Shown piece by piece: positions 1 to 11,832 of a DNA stretch of 64,000 nucleotides. The translations under genes and the position numbers were made by a program. Location of the stretch: the NCBI RefSeq assembly GCF_963678635.1, contig NC_087062.1:48407283-48471282 (forward strand). The letters run 5' to 3'. Position 1 is the first letter of the stretch, and every line of letters begins with the position of its first letter. The DNA comes from Symsagittifera roscoffensis (lineage: Eukaryota > Xenacoelomorpha > Acoela > Convolutidae). A model generated the notes under the pieces. The model saw only the letters and a program-made list of their open reading frames with translations, did no database searches and was not told the origin of the DNA.

Positions 1-179
1 TTTTTAACAAAACAATGCAACCAATTCCAGTCTCGAAGAACTAAGTAATAGCCAAAACACTGCATATTGTATACCACGTGTGATTGATAATAATTCAAAT
101 TTGAATAAACTATATCAAAACACTATAAATAACATACAGCAACCGAAAGAAAAGGTTTGGACAATCACTTCTGTTAGAG

Positions 180-300
180 AGCCCAAAAATCAAAAATTTT
201 CAATCACCAGATCTTGAAATAGGTTTTTTAATTTATTCAGGAGCAGAATCAAATGTTATAAACACTCACACATGGAATTGAATTCAAATCCTACATCCAA
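180..300 (+). pseudogene. Retroelement A protease remnant
   Basis: Around 222-265 the plus strand reads FLIYSGAESNVIN, which resembles a retroviral-type aspartic protease active site of the DSGAxxxxI kind, with the catalytic Asp replaced by Tyr. Flanking residues are consistent with the entry to Gypsy pol, and the RT remnant follows about 700 bases later. The loss of the Asp and nearby stops mean it is inactive. Recognised from the motif only. Confidence 0.55.
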
Positions 301-639
301 AAAACCTCAAGTAAACTAGCCACATCACAATGATCAAGTCTTACAAACAATAGAAAAATTCAATTATACCTTGTTACAACCCAAAAAATGGAACAAAATA
401 AGCTTTTATATAAACTCTTTTTGCAAATATTCAATTTAACAGATATAAAACATAACATCGTTGGAGTATCGTTCATCACAAAAACTATCCCAATGATCAA
501 CATCCTAAATAGTAAGGTACACATAAAAGATGAATATACAAAATAAATAATACATCTTGAACATTTTTCCAAAGAATCAATAAGCAAAATATACAAATTC
601 TGATGTGATTTCTCTCTACGTATACAATAACTCAATATA

Positions 640-1715
640 AAATATCACTTTGCCTAAGGAAAATTGGCATATTGCGAAACAAATGCAACATATCACAAAA
701 CAGAAGAAAAAGCAATTGGAGTAAATAATCTTTTGAAGTTACCACACATTTGTCAACCAACTATTCTTAACGAAGAAATATCTATAGTACCATCACATAT
801 GATTCTAAACGAAACACGGTTTTTTTCATAAAAACGCCTTACTCAATCCTACATTTCAAATTTCAACATATACGAATGAACAACAGAAATTTTTCACACT
901 GTTCACTTTTTAAAATTCTCAAACCAATCGACAAGAAATTCATCAATTAGCAGAACTATTATTAAAAAACTAACGGTCTACTCTACATCTAAAAATAACG
1001 TTGCAAAAATACACTCACCATTAGACCTTCCCCTTAAATCTAACGCAGTTTTCAAAAAACAACAAGCGAGAGGGTACCAATCAATTTGCAAGATAAAGTA
1101 AACAAACACATTACTTGAAATTCTTGAACAAAACGAAATCATATCACCATTAATTAAAAAACGACAACCAAAAAGAAACACCTTCATCAATCCCGCAGTC
1201 ATTCTCGCAAAAGGCGAATCATTAAAATTCGTCTTAGACCCAAAATACCTCAATTCTCTAATTGATGTATCTAAAGGCAATTGGTCCATAGAACCAATCC
1301 AAGTAAAAGTCGAAAAAAAACGGACAATATTATACCACTGCTGATATCAACAGTGCAAACAACCAAATACCATTAGACGAACAATCACTCCGACTCACAC
1401 AAATCGTTATTGGAAATCAACCATACGATTTTAATAGACTATTTTATGGATTTTCCATAAAACCATCAGATTTTAAGAATTTAGGGAAAAAAATTTCAGA
1501 CCACTCAGTCTTGGCAAAAAAGAAAACATGAAAGCAGCCCCAGATAAATCACATTTTTTTCTCCCTCCTTTCAAGTTCCTAGAACATATTATTGAAGGTA
1601 ATACAATTGCTCCATTAAAATCACAAATAGATGCTATATTTAAACTCTTATCCCCATCTAATCAAAAAAAAATCCCAAAACTTTTCGGAATGCTTAACTT
1701 TTTGAGTAATTAAAG
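640..1715 (+). pseudogene. Retroelement A reverse transcriptase remnant
   Basis: Between about 1000 and 1715 the plus strand codes, with frame changes and stops, for RT-like segments: a stretch ending near LEILEQNEIISP, a segment KFVLDPKYLNSLID corresponding to the region before the catalytic core, and the thumb-proximal tail with FLEHIIEGNTIAPLKSQ and KLFGMLNFLSN at 1528-1713. The YxDD box was not found intact; the segment near 1440-1530 is compressed, which suggests a deletion of the palm core. The part from 640 to about 1000 reads as the pre-RT linker with several stops. It encodes no usable enzyme. Confidence 0.7.
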
Positions 1716-1786
1716 TTACAAAAAAGCAAATATACTTAAGACCATTTTGTAGTATACTTCGACAACAAAATAGTTTTGAAATCACA

Positions 1787-2320
1787 TTGGAACATCAAAA
1801 TTGTTTTGATGAAAAAAAAACTCTTCTCTTAGAAAAAATGTCAATTACAGTCCCAGATGCAGATCAACCTTTCTACGCCATGTGTGACGCCTTATACTTT
1901 GGAATTGGCGCAGCACTCCTACAATCAAACAAAATTACAAACAAAAGGAACTTTATGTCAGCAAATTCAAGACTTTTCACACAAGTGGAACATAGATTCT
2001 CTACGTTTATGAGAGAATGTTCAGCAACGAAACATACACTTACAGAATATGATATTTTAATCCTTGGATCAAAACACCCAACAGTTCTATTCACAGATCA
2101 TAAATCAAAAGTTTTCCTATTTACCAGAACATAAAGTTTATAGATTTCACCTGATTTTGATAAAATTTCCAAACCTACATATAGTTTGGACAGCAGGAAA
2201 CAATTTTGTCTTACCAGATACACATAGTCGAAATACAGCACTTGAAATATTGATACAAAAAACAACCATAGAAATCACCCAAAAATTGAAGTTCTTTTTT
2301 TTGCAAAAGACGTAACATCA
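1787..2320 (+). pseudogene. Retroelement A RNase H remnant
   Basis: The frame at 1787-2134 includes FYAMCDALYFGIGAALLQS, the typical first-Asp region of a Gypsy RNase H, followed by a segment around EHRFSTFMRECSA and then LFTDHKSKVFLF (the TDH box). A shifted frame at 2064-2315 continues with NLHIVWTAGNNFVLPDTHSRN, the C-terminal RNase H signature near ADxLSR. One frameshift lies between about 2100 and 2135. The order and spacing fit the RT-RNase H module of Ty3/Gypsy elements (known); the copy is broken. Confidence 0.75.
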
Positions 2321-2608
2321 CATCGACTAGAATGCAAGTACGCAGTGAAGATCGACCCCGGCACTTCACAAATAAATAATGTAGAACATTTCCCACTATA
2401 CCACGATTGCCAAAATATCACTACGAAGTAGAGTAGATTTATTAGGAAAAAATACAATCCGAACCAATACCACATTCGTCATGGATAAAAAACAATACCC
2501 AACAAAAATATCAGAACACCAACTACATAGGAAAAATCTAAACCCCCTAATAGAAAAGGAAAACTTCACATATAAATTAAAGTTACCAGGACCTGCTGAT
2601 TTAAATTC
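2321..2608 (+). other. Decayed linker between RNase H and integrase
   Basis: Retroelement sequence without an open frame. Plus-strand fragments near 2560-2605 still read like part of the pol linker and run into the left arm of the inverted duplication. Nothing else is recognisable. Confidence 0.4.
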
Positions 2609-2889
2609 AAAGTTTTGAACTTTTTGATTATTTTTATTGTCATTTTTTCTGTGATTGGAAGAAATATTTTTTGAGTTTCGTTTTTAGTGAGAGGTATTTT
2701 ATCTAGGGGGTCTTGCAAGTTAAAAGTTCTTTTGATCGTTCTTTTGATCGAAAAAAAAACGATCAAAAGAACTCTTAACTTGCAAGACCCCCTAGATAAA
2801 ATACCTCTCACTAAAAACGAAACTCAAAAAATATTTCTTCCAATCACAGAAAAAATGACAATAAAAATAATCAAAAAGTTCAAAACTTT
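2609..2889. repeat. Inverted duplication with ~130-bp arms
   Basis: The stretch from about 2609 reads into a near-perfect reverse complement ending about 2889. The two arms meet around a short A-rich spacer (about 2751-2759) flanked by repeated GATCG boxes. Both arms encode the same peptide on opposite strands, and the right arm keeps the retroelement's sense orientation, because it runs into sequence resembling the pol linker. So the left arm is the inverted copy. A transcript of it would fold into a long hairpin. It most likely arose from a replication or template-switch event within the element (inference). Confidence 0.85.
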
Positions 2890-3109
2890 GACCCTTTAAT
2901 GAAACAATTTAAATCTTAAGAAATTTAAAACAAACATAAAACAAAACCAGTAAAATCTGATATCAAAATCCTAGGAAATAGGACATTATTTAGATATTTC
3001 CGAAAGTTCAACAAAACAACAATCAACGAAAAAAAACTGTTTTCTTCGAATATCGTACTCGGGAAACAAAAGTAACCTGTCAATCATTAAGCATGATTTT
3101 AATCGCATT

Positions 3110-3535
3110 TCACATTTCACTTTCCTCGCATACAAAAGGACAAGCAGGTTCAGAGAAAACGTATTCAAATTTACTCAAAACGTTTATTTTCCAATTGCAC
3201 CGATTTGGATAAATGTAGTATGCAATGATTGCATAACATGCCTTTTAATTAGGCCGTTTTCACACCAAAAACATTTAGAAGAAAAACAAAAAATCAAAGC
3301 ACAAAGTCTATATTTTAACCATAGAATATCATTTGAAACGAAAGGCCCTATTTCACCTTCTTCAGAAGGAAGTTCGTAGATAATGGTAGTAGTTGATGCA
3401 TTTACTCATTACGTAGCACTCAACCCTGTACCTTATTGTAATGCCTATTACGCCTACACAACTCTTTACGAACAATGGATAGCAAATTTTGGATTACGAA
3501 AAATTCTTGTCACAGACATTGGAACTTAATGCAAA
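3110..3535 (+). pseudogene. Retroelement A integrase, copy 1 (zinc region and core start)
   Basis: The plus strand reads FPIAPIWINVVCNDCITC, the CxxC half of the integrase HHCC zinc region, then VVVDAFTHYVALNP with the first catalytic Asp at about 3391-3420, and ends ILVTDIGT with the second catalytic Asp near 3510. Immediately after this, the core that should carry the catalytic Glu is missing compared with copy 2 (4797 to about 5190). A stop follows GSS near 3378. It is a dead, internally deleted copy. Confidence 0.75.
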
Positions 3536-6050
3536 ACTTAAAATTAGCCCCTGGTACACATAAAGAATGGTTTTTAAACCTAGATAAAAAACATCAGATA
3601 ATTTATCAAAAAAATTGCTACAAAACTACAAAGACAAAATTTTCAATCCCAAATAAATTCACCTTTCACACCAGCAGTTTATTTAAAAAAAGGAACAAAG
3701 GTCCTCATAGCAAACTTTATAACCCAGAAAAGAACATTGAATTGCAACCTATCCAAAAAGGACCTTTTCATAAAATCGAAAAACCGACAGATAAAACTTA
3801 TAAACTCATCTACCCCACCAAAAATAAATTTATTCAACATAAAAATTTTTTTAAACCGTTTTTATCCAAAAAAGTACGCTCTTCACGAATGAACAGAAAA
3901 TTTCCCTTCATAGGACTAATCATTGTTGATAAGCCCACAGAAGTTAACAAACAACAAAACCCGCAAAATCCCGATCATTTATCATTTTTACCCGATAGAC
4001 ATCAAAATGCAACCATGATAAAATTCACAAAGAAAGTACAAAAAAATACCCAAAACCAAATACCTCAAAGACACAGGGCTATTTATTATTTAGACGAAAA
4101 CATCTTCAAACCAGAAACAAAAAAATCACAACAACGCCAATCGTCACGTCTTAGAAATCAGCCTAGAAAAGATTACAACATTTTTAACCCACATTGTAAA
4201 TTATTGAAAAAGTACAATTTTAGAAACCTCCCTGACTATATAAAATATTTTCAACATACTTGGATAACGATTTCCACAGAACCTTTAACTCTCAATCTCG
4301 AACTAACTAGTTCAGCTTCAACCAATCAAAATTGTTTCAAACATCAGCCCATTCCGACACCACTATCATTAGCCGATAAGTTCTTAGCTTCAAATAGGTC
4401 TATAACTAGCAGGTTCAGAAAAAACATATTCAAACTTACTCAAAACTTATACTTTCCAATTGCACCGATTTGGATAAATGTATTGTGCAATGATTGCATA
4501 ACATGCCAATTAGTTAAGCCGTTTTCACACTAAGAACAATTAGCAGAAAAACAAAACATCAAAGGACAAAGTCTGTAAATTAACCATAGAAAATCATTTG
4601 ACACAAAAGGCCCTATACCACCTTCTTCAGAAGTGAATTCGTACAAAATGATAGTAGTTGGTGCATTTACTCATTACGTAGCACTCAACCCTGTACCTTA
4701 TTGAAGTGCCTATTACGCCTACACAACTCTTTACAAACACTGGATAGCAAAATTCGGATTATCAAAAATTCTTGTCACAGACAATGGAACTGAATGCAAT
4801 AACCATAAAATCATCGCATTATGTCACCTTGTTAACATTAATTACAAACCCCGAACATCTCATGCCCCATAGACTAATGGTTTAGTAGAAGGCATGAACC
4901 GTTCACTACAAGAGTATCTCCGATGTTTTATAAGTGGAAATGCACAAAATATACAGAATGGTCAACTTACGTAAAGTTTTTCCCACTAGCCTATAACTCT
5001 CAAATAACAACAACTCTTGGATTATCACCATATTAAATGGTTTTTAATCAAAAACCACGTAAGCCAATAACGTTCACAGCAAACTGCTCAAAAACTTACA
5101 AGGTTTTTGTCAACCTACAAAGACTCAGTTGATTAAAATTTACCACAAAATACACATGACGAAGGTTTTTTTCATCATCCACAAATCTGAAAATTAGCTT
5201 CTGGGACAGAAAAAATGGATTTTAAACCGAGATGTAAACATAACGAAATTTATCAAACAATTGCTAGAAAACTAGCACAAAGACAAACATTCAATCCCAA
5301 TTAAAATCACGTCTCACACCAGCAACTTATTTTAAAAAAGGAACATATGTCCTAATACCAAACTTAATAAACAGGAAAGGAAAATTTAAAAAATTGCAAG
5401 CTATCAAAAAATCGAAAACACCACAGATATTACTTATAAGCTTATCGAACCCAACAAAAAGGAAATGATTCATTTTAGAAACAATCTTTTACCATATTAT
5501 CCAAAAGTACACTCTTTGCGAACTTACACAATTATTTTCCATCATAGGACTAACTATGGTGGAAAAACCCACAGAAAATAACTAACAACAAAACGCGCAA
5601 AATTCCGATCATTTATCATTTTTACCCGATACACATCAAAACGCAACCATCGCAAGAATTCACAAAAAGTACAAAAAAATCCCCAAAACCAAATGTCTCA
5701 AAGACACAGGGCTTATTGTAAATAAGAAGAAAAATTTCCAATACCAGAAACAAAAAAAAATCACAACAACGCCAATCATCGCGTCATAGCAATCAGCCTA
5801 AACAAGATTACAACTTTTTTTAACCCACAATCTAAGATATTAAACAAATAAAATCTCAGAAACCTCCCTGATTAAAAAACATAATTTCATCTTACTTGGA
5901 AAATAATTTCCACAGAATCCTTAACTCTCAATCTCGAACTAACTAGTTCAACTTCAACTAATCAAAATCGTTTCAAACATCACCCAATTCCGACACCACT
6001 ATCATTAGCCGATAGGTTCCTAGTTTCAAATAGATCTAAAACTTTCTCTT
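3127..6050 (+). repeat. Tandem duplication of the integrase module
   Basis: Sequence at 3127-3243 recurs at 4386-4506, and sequence at 4285-4400 recurs at about 5920-6040, so the integrase to tail segment is present twice head to tail. Copy 1 is shorter by about 400 bases because of an internal deletion just after the second catalytic Asp (compare 3525 with 4797-5190). The copies have diverged by many point changes and indels. Confidence 0.8.
3475..4533 (+). pseudogene. Chimeric 352-codon frame: integrase C-terminus fused to second zinc region
   Basis: This is the longest open frame of retroelement A. It starts within the last integrase core residues of copy 1 (out of frame at first), continues through the integrase C-terminal region, a basic Gln/Asn-rich tail with QQRQSSRLRNQPRKDYN, and then runs straight into the zinc region of the next integrase copy (ITSRFRKNIF... 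NDCITCQLVKPFSH). The fusion is a by-product of the tandem duplication, not a designed protein. It is Lys/Asn/Gln-rich because of the AT bias. No function is assigned. Confidence 0.6.
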
Positions 6051-6060
6051 GCAGACCTCC
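4386..6060 (+). pseudogene. Retroelement A integrase, copy 2 with C-terminal region
   Basis: A second copy of the module at 3127-4400. It repeats the zinc region, then reads VVGAFTHYV where copy 1 has VVDAFTHYV, so the first catalytic Asp is lost. It keeps LVTDNGTE (second Asp) and, near 4880-4900, NGLVEGMNRSLQEYL, the region of the catalytic Glu. The C-terminal part repeats the tail of copy 1 with many stops and ends near 6040 with the same sequence that precedes the copy 1/copy 2 junction at about 4285-4400. Several frameshifts are visible. Confidence 0.75.
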
Positions 6061-6596
6061 AGGTCAAAAATAACCAATACCCTTGTATGTGACAGTCTGA
6101 ATATATACTAGATAAAAGTTACAAACCACTCTGGTCACTCAGTAGAAAATTTTTTTTTCTCAAGCGGGAAAGATCAAATAAGCCTAAAGACAGATTTAGA
6201 CATGATCCTTTAACCTAAAGACGTAATTTTTCTCAAAAAACCCCCAACCATCCAATAAACAAGACCAAACTAAAAAGTTCGTTCATAAAACCCAGACCTA
6301 ATTTCACCAAAAGCTCTCAATATCCAACCCATTTGGCAAAAATCAATAAACAATTCGACCACACTTTGCTTTCAACCCAAAAAATTAGTTCGAGAGGTAA
6401 ATTACTTTTCAAATGTTTCTCTCGAACACATTTCACTATTTTGAAATTATCATTTGAACTCTCTTTTGAACTTTTGTAACAATTTTCCAATTTCCTATTT
6501 TTCATCATCGGCACTCTAGAAATAGCACACCTTCTTTTCAATTTTTTTTGCGGCATATTCGTAATTTTCTACTGCCTTTTAAAAACCTACCTCAAC
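6061..6596 (+). other. Decayed retroelement sequence, no gene
   Basis: No plus-strand frame longer than a few dozen codons. A 79-codon minus-strand frame at 6317-6556 is basic and shows no recognisable domain. It sits antisense in a dead element and is probably chance. Confidence 0.4.
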
Positions 6597-6836
6597 TTGT
6601 CAAAAGTCATTGACCACCTACTCAGGAACGAAACTTCAGCAACCTTCCAAATGCTACGACTTTTCTTTAATAGGAAAAACATCTTAATTCTTGTTGTGAT
6701 TTTGGTCAACTTTCTAATTTCCCTAATTCTAACAAATTGCAAATACATAAAAAAGACAATAATTACCTTCGCATTAGCAACAATTCTTCTGATATATTTT
6801 TTAAAAAAATACTATAAACAAATTAGATTTAATTAA
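6597..6836 (+). pseudogene. Small frame with two predicted membrane segments
   Basis: A 79-codon frame whose middle (ILILVVILVNFLISLILTNC) and C-terminal part (ITFALATILLIYFLKK) are hydrophobic enough to be membrane spans, each followed by Lys-rich residues. It lies downstream of integrase, where retrovirus-like Gypsy elements keep an envelope or accessory frame (known). Whether it is a remnant of such a protein is inference. AT-rich DNA readily produces Ile/Leu/Phe-rich frames, so chance is a serious alternative. Confidence 0.3.
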
Positions 6837-9480
6837 GAAAAAATATCCTCATTATCCGAACCTTTACCATGCATCATTATCCCAACATTTAACACCACCT
6901 ATTAACCCAGCACCCCTAAGTGAACCACAATACGAACCAACATATAAAACTCACCACTCACTTCAACAAGATCTTAGGAGAACTAGACCTCCAAGCCAAA
7001 ACCAAAATTAAACATCTACAATCGATAGACAAATTATTCACCCCCAAAGAAATCGAAACCTTGCAACACCAAAAGTTCATTTTATTATACCTTCAGGACG
7101 CTTTTCGACCCCTTTGGGTTTTTCTAGAAATACAATTCAAAGTTCTCCCCCATCACTACAAACATTTTTTAAACAAAATACCTCTCAGTCCCAAATTACC
7201 TATCAGAACCTCAGAAACCCTATCAGTCATCAACACCCTCAATCTTTGCTACTAATCTAGACGCTCGATATCAAGAACTTCTTTCACAAATATAACTTTA
7301 TGATTCGATTAGAATACATTCCTAGCACCCCTCTCCTAATTGGCCAACATCTTGATAGTTTTTGACTACATAATTTCATAACCGATTAAAATACAGACGC
7401 GGTTTTTGCAAAGATATACAAGAACAAAATCCTTACTCAAGAGAACTTAAAACTTAAAACGAAAAAACAGTAAAACTAAATGATTTAGTTCGTCGTCCAC
7501 CACCATTATCTCCACCCAACATAACAGCTCAATCCTTACCATCTACATTTATCACAACAGAACTTGGCTATTAATACGATAGATATGCAAAAAGGCTATC
7601 TATAAATAAGATAGAAATGCAATATATAACATTCTATAATCCATATTCAGGATTATCATACACATTCCTCGAAACTCTTTCCCCCCGTGTATTGTTAGAA
7701 CCCACGTCTCATCAAAACCCTTCCCGTCGAGCAGGACCACATGACTTCCTGGCTACACGTTATGATTATAAAAAAAACAACAAAAAAAACTACATAAATA
7801 CGCAATTAATCAAATCACACAATGTAACATTGAACCACAAAACATAGAATCAAAAATATAGTAGCAAAACTTTACTCAAAAGCTCGAGCTACAATTTTAA
7901 CAGAATATAAATTTCCAGCTAAGCTCTTAGAAAAGAAAGTAATTGTTCAGTAGTCTCAAATGAAAATAACTGACTCGATCATGAATCCTTTTACAAAGTA
8001 ATATATAAGTACTTTTGCATCTTAACCCTGAAGGTTGCAAAAATGATTTACAGCGATAAAAATTAACCACAGATAAAGGCAAAAACTGTAAGTTATTGAA
8101 ATTTCAAGTTTTATCGGACTCTGCTCATCAGGCAAAATTTTTTTGTAATAAGTCCTTTTAAAAAGTCAACGCTAATAAAATTAGATCAAAAAAATAAAAT
8201 TATTAGTGGTATTGAAAACAAACAAACACGGTTTAAAATTTACCCTGAATCAGAAGTCTCTTGTAAATATCCAAAACCATTTTTCAAAATACAATGTTCA
8301 GAACTTTTTGTCGAATACGAAAGAGGGTTCGACATGAAAAAAGGAAAAATAATAACTAACCCAGCACAACCATATTAAAATTGCACTCACAGATGAAACA
8401 CCTTATATCCCAGTAACATTTTATAAAAACTCAGGAAACCTTTTGTCCAGAAGTTAAAGATAGTACACGATTACAAGAACTGTCACTCATGAAGAACACA
8501 TATTTTGGTGCAATACACTACGATATACATCTTGATATGAAATTAGACTATACAATAAGTCGAATTTTTTAAAAAAATGTCACCTTCTGAACTAGAAACG
8601 CTTTATCATCTATGTGAACTCGAACGAACACAAATATTACAATGCAGGATTTTAATTATCAAGCAACCGCTCTAACTTCTTTGGTATTACACCTGCACAA
8701 AAATAAAGATTCACCGCTGTACGTTTTGGAAAATAAAAAGTGCTGCCAACGCATACCAAACGAAGATAAAAATATCTTCTTCATACCCTACTCTTATGCA
8801 ACCATAAAAGAAATTTTCATCAGAAAGCATAGAAGCAATCGCCCGTAATCCAAACATAGACCTACAATCAATAGGTATTTATTCCCGATCAGATAGAAAC
8901 CATCACATTCAGGCACAACATTTTCAAGAACTCCTCACTAAAATGGATACAAAAAAAGACAATCAATTGACTTAAACTTACGAAAACTCACTGAAACCCC
9001 AGCTTTCTCCCAATTTTACGCACAAGATTACAGCGGATGTTTTAAGGATAGTAAAGACTGTATATATGTTAACGGTGAAAAGTACCGTCCACAAGATTTT
9101 TCACCAATTTTTATCTTTGGTTTTGAAAATCTAAAAAATCTAAATCTACTATATATTAGAAAGATTGTCTACAACATACGCCAAGCTTAATCTTTTCGCA
9201 TTCCTCTTCTCACTATTGAAAGGAATCTACAATACATGCGCAATACATACACAAGTAAACAAACAAGCAAGTGTAGCACGCTTTTTATTTGCAGGATTTT
9301 TTGGAATATTTTCTACCTCGAGCAACAAAATTCTCCTCGACGCTCAAATTAGCGATAACAATAAGAAACTATCTACCACAGCAAATGCATATGATAATTC
9401 ACAAGACAAAAGAATCAACAACTACAGCACCACAATAACCTTCAGAAAAATCACCCTTTATCTTTAGTACCACGAAATTT
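6837..9480 (+). pseudogene. Decayed 3' region of retroelement A, possible envelope-like remnant
   Basis: Several short plus-strand frames lie in series: 6920-7255, 7617-7847, 8642-8848 and 9165-9467. They look like pieces of one larger coding region broken by stops. The piece at 8642-8848 has a Cys pair and a Pro/Tyr-rich tail. The piece at 9165-9467 has hydrophobic stretches (FAFLFSLLKG; FLFAGFFGIFS) that could be membrane or fusion-type segments. The position after integrase is where some insect-type Gypsy elements carry env. That is the only positional support, and no family match is claimed. Confidence 0.3.
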
Positions 9481-9608
9481 TAGGAACACATTAGCAGTAA
9501 CAGAACACACCTCTCAAAATGATAGCTGCCCACAAAGCCCACTATTTCATATAGCACTCCACCAGTCAACCATTGATGACACGTATGAGCAGATTGTAGA
9601 ACAACCAC

Positions 9609-10264
9609 ATGCAACAACATTTCGTTCTCAAAACAATCATCTTTTTAGCGCACGATGAGCCGACAGATTGGATCCCTCAACCGCTTCCTTTCCTAACCAT
9701 CCAACCTCTAACGCCAATCCTCCCGCATTTCAGTTTCAGACCTCACCTTTTCTCCCCTTTTTCAGTTTTTTTTCTAACTCACCACGCAAGTCCCCGACGA
9801 ACTCATCGAATCAGAGCCCAGCTCGTCTACTTTTTCACAGCCACCTTTCCAGTCCCTTACTCCCCAGCTTCCCAATGAAACATCGCCATCCCCCTTTTTT
9901 TACACTGATGCTTCCTATTCTTTCCCCAAAGTCAAGTGAACAACCCGATGCACCTAGCCCTATGACAAAAAATCAGTTTGAGCATGAATTAGTTAATTTC
10001 TTTTCACAACAACAACACCTTCACAACACAAACAATACTTTAACAATTCACCAACTAATATACTGTGCCTCAACATCCCAGTACTCAAGTCACTCAGTTG
10101 ATACAGCCCCCACCAGAGCACATAGAGTTTTTAAACGCAAACACGCTAATCCTATACCCCAATATCTTATTAGACATCCCCGATCATCCCGACAATATGC
10201 CCTTCATCCGCAACACACTAACATCAAAGAATTTTTAAATCATAGCTTCTCGTTTTCCTCGTAA
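9609..10264 (+). pseudogene. Pro/Ser/Phe-rich frame at the 3' end of retroelement A
   Basis: The frame at 9668-10264 (198 codons) is dominated by Pro, Ser, Phe, His and Asn, and an overlapping frame at 9609-9878 is also Pro-rich. It has no recognised domain. It could be the disordered cytoplasmic tail of the preceding degenerate coding region, or simply a C-rich stretch free of stops. I do not recognise it. Confidence 0.3.
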
Positions 10265-10788
10265 GTTCTCAGTTGCCAATCTAAGCGACCACTAACGACG
10301 ACCAACTGAACTTACTCGTTGATGATTATTGCGTGTTTCCCACACTATCTTAGACCGCAGACTATCATTTCACTAATCCATTAGCCCTTCCCTTATACAA
10401 CACATCCAAAGATAACGAACTATGCCAATCTCAACTTCATTAACTAACAACTGCACTTCACGAAAAACATTTTACCACAATTGGAAACAACCAAACTCTA
10501 AATCGTTTCAATGCACAACGCGCTAACCGATTCTCAATTGATCAATGTGGCCATGCAATAACTAGAAATATGGACAAAAACCCGAATGAGGACAATCCCA
10601 ATACTAACCCTCAACTAACAGAAAAATTCTTTTTTCGATCTGAGTATTTATATCACATAGATAGTACTAACAAGAAATTGCAAAATGTTTTTCTCTCGCA
10701 TTAAAAATCACTTAAGCATAAGAATCATAATAACAAAGCATACTTTACCAAATTTAATCATTTCGCAGTAACATTTCACTTCCCTACA
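10265..10788 (+). other. Non-coding tail of retroelement A up to the transposon insertion
   Basis: No gene seen. From about 10711 the sequence (AAGCATAAGAA.. to CCCTACACC) matches 31318-31399, showing that this tail belongs to the same repeat family as the tandem units on the far side of the DNA transposon. It serves as the left flank that defines the insertion point. Confidence 0.6.
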
Positions 10789-10790
10789 CC
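10789..10790. other. Target-site duplication CC, left
   Basis: The left flank ends TACACC and the right flank begins CCTAAGG. The uninterrupted paralogue at 31395-31404 reads ACACCTAAGG with a single CC. The CC at 10789-10790 is therefore duplicated at 27202-27203. It is only 2 bp, but the empty site makes the inference strong. Confidence 0.75.
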
Positions 10791-10816
10791 CATTACGTCG
10801 CCAATCCGTGTTATTT
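10791..10816 (+). repeat. Left terminal inverted repeat (26 bp)
   Basis: Begins CATTACGTCGCCAATCC and matches the reverse complement of 27176-27201 at all 26 positions. After position 26 the two ends diverge (GGTTTT versus CAATAG). It is the probable transposase cleavage and binding end. Confidence 0.95.
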
Positions 10817-11102
10817 GGTTTTTGCGGAATCGGTGCCAAAAAGCTAGAAATCGTGTGTCCCGGATTCCGGAACACACGCATTTTCTTTGATAATTTTAGA
10901 TTCCGTGGATTCCTAATTCAAACCAGTTTGTATGTGACCAGCTTTTGTTATGGATTCCGGGACAGCTAAAACCACCGATTTTGTGGCCAATCCCGGAATC
11001 CATGACAAAAACCATGGAATCCAAGGGACCGGATTCCATGACATTTTACAACAATTATCAATACACAAAATTAGAAATGTTTAGTGTTTTGCCATGGATT
11101 CC
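10817..11102. promoter_or_regulatory. Left subterminal GGATTCC cluster
   Basis: Seven copies of GGATTCC or its complement lie at 10862, 10907, 10952, 10995 (rev), 11016 (rev), 11031 and 11096, several within the longer contexts ATGGATTCCGGGA or CCATGGATTCCATG. The right end has a matching cluster. Repeated short motifs next to TIRs are typical transposase-binding sites in CACTA-like elements (known); that role here is inference. Confidence 0.7.
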
Positions 11103-11832
11103 ATGATTAACACAACTGTTAATGATACCATGATTAACAAAAGAAATCTTTTAGTGACTTAAGTGACTTCTTTCGAAAAGAAAGAGGTTAAAAAACTATT
11201 GTATACTCTATACAGTTCAACTGTATCACTCTATACTGTATACTATATACTCTATACTGTATACTGTATATACAGATTTTTCAATTAGTTTAGTTTCACT
11301 AGTTTTACATGTATTTGATGTTCATGTTGTAGAACAACAATATTCATTCTTCTAGAACATTTAAAATGTACAGGATTTTGGCATGCATTTTTTTAAAACA
11401 GGTAATTGTAACCGTTACCGTAACGTGACAATGGGGACCATTTGTCATTTACAGGATTTCAGCATTCTAGCAAATTTTATAATTAGTTTAGTTTAACTAG
11501 TTTCATTTGATGTTCAACATTTGAAATTCAGAAAAACAGCCTGTGAGTTGAATATGAATACTACTCATGATTATTCAACACAAAAATTTGAGTCTCATAA
11601 ACTATTCAACACTTAAGCTTGAGTCTCATAATAGGATAAGTTAGTAACTTGTTGTCAGAAAAAGTTTGCAAGCGCGTGCGCACAACTCAGTGTCAAGATT
11701 CACACTATATCATATAGTAACTATGATAGTTACTTTAAATCACCATTGCATAAATTCAATTCATCATTGTTTTGAAAAAAGTCCTTCATCGAAAGATTCA
11801 ACAAAAGTTACTCACAATTGTCAACTTGAACA
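11103..11832 (+). promoter_or_regulatory. Leader/promoter region of the transposase gene
   Basis: No open frame of note. It includes a low-complexity TATACTGTATAC-type stretch (about 11200-11275) and AT-rich sequence up to the transposase ATG at 11833. The promoter is presumably here by position, but no specific element could be proven. Confidence 0.35.

Larger units (their letters stand above)
1..10790 (+). mobile_element. Degenerate Ty3/Gypsy-type retroelement A
   Basis: A long AT-rich stretch in which pieces of a Gypsy-type pol can be read in order on the plus strand: protease remnant, reverse transcriptase, RNase H, a linker, then integrase, followed by about 4.5 kb of decayed 3' sequence. 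Every domain is broken by stops and frameshifts, so the copy is dead. The left end lies outside the window. The last 80 bases (about 10711-10790) match 31318-31399 in the repeat units downstream, so the element's 3' part continues beyond the DNA transposon that interrupts it at 10791. The PR-RT-RH-IN order is the Ty3/Gypsy order (known); the assignment rests on motifs read by eye. No LTR pair could be delimited. Confidence 0.8.
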
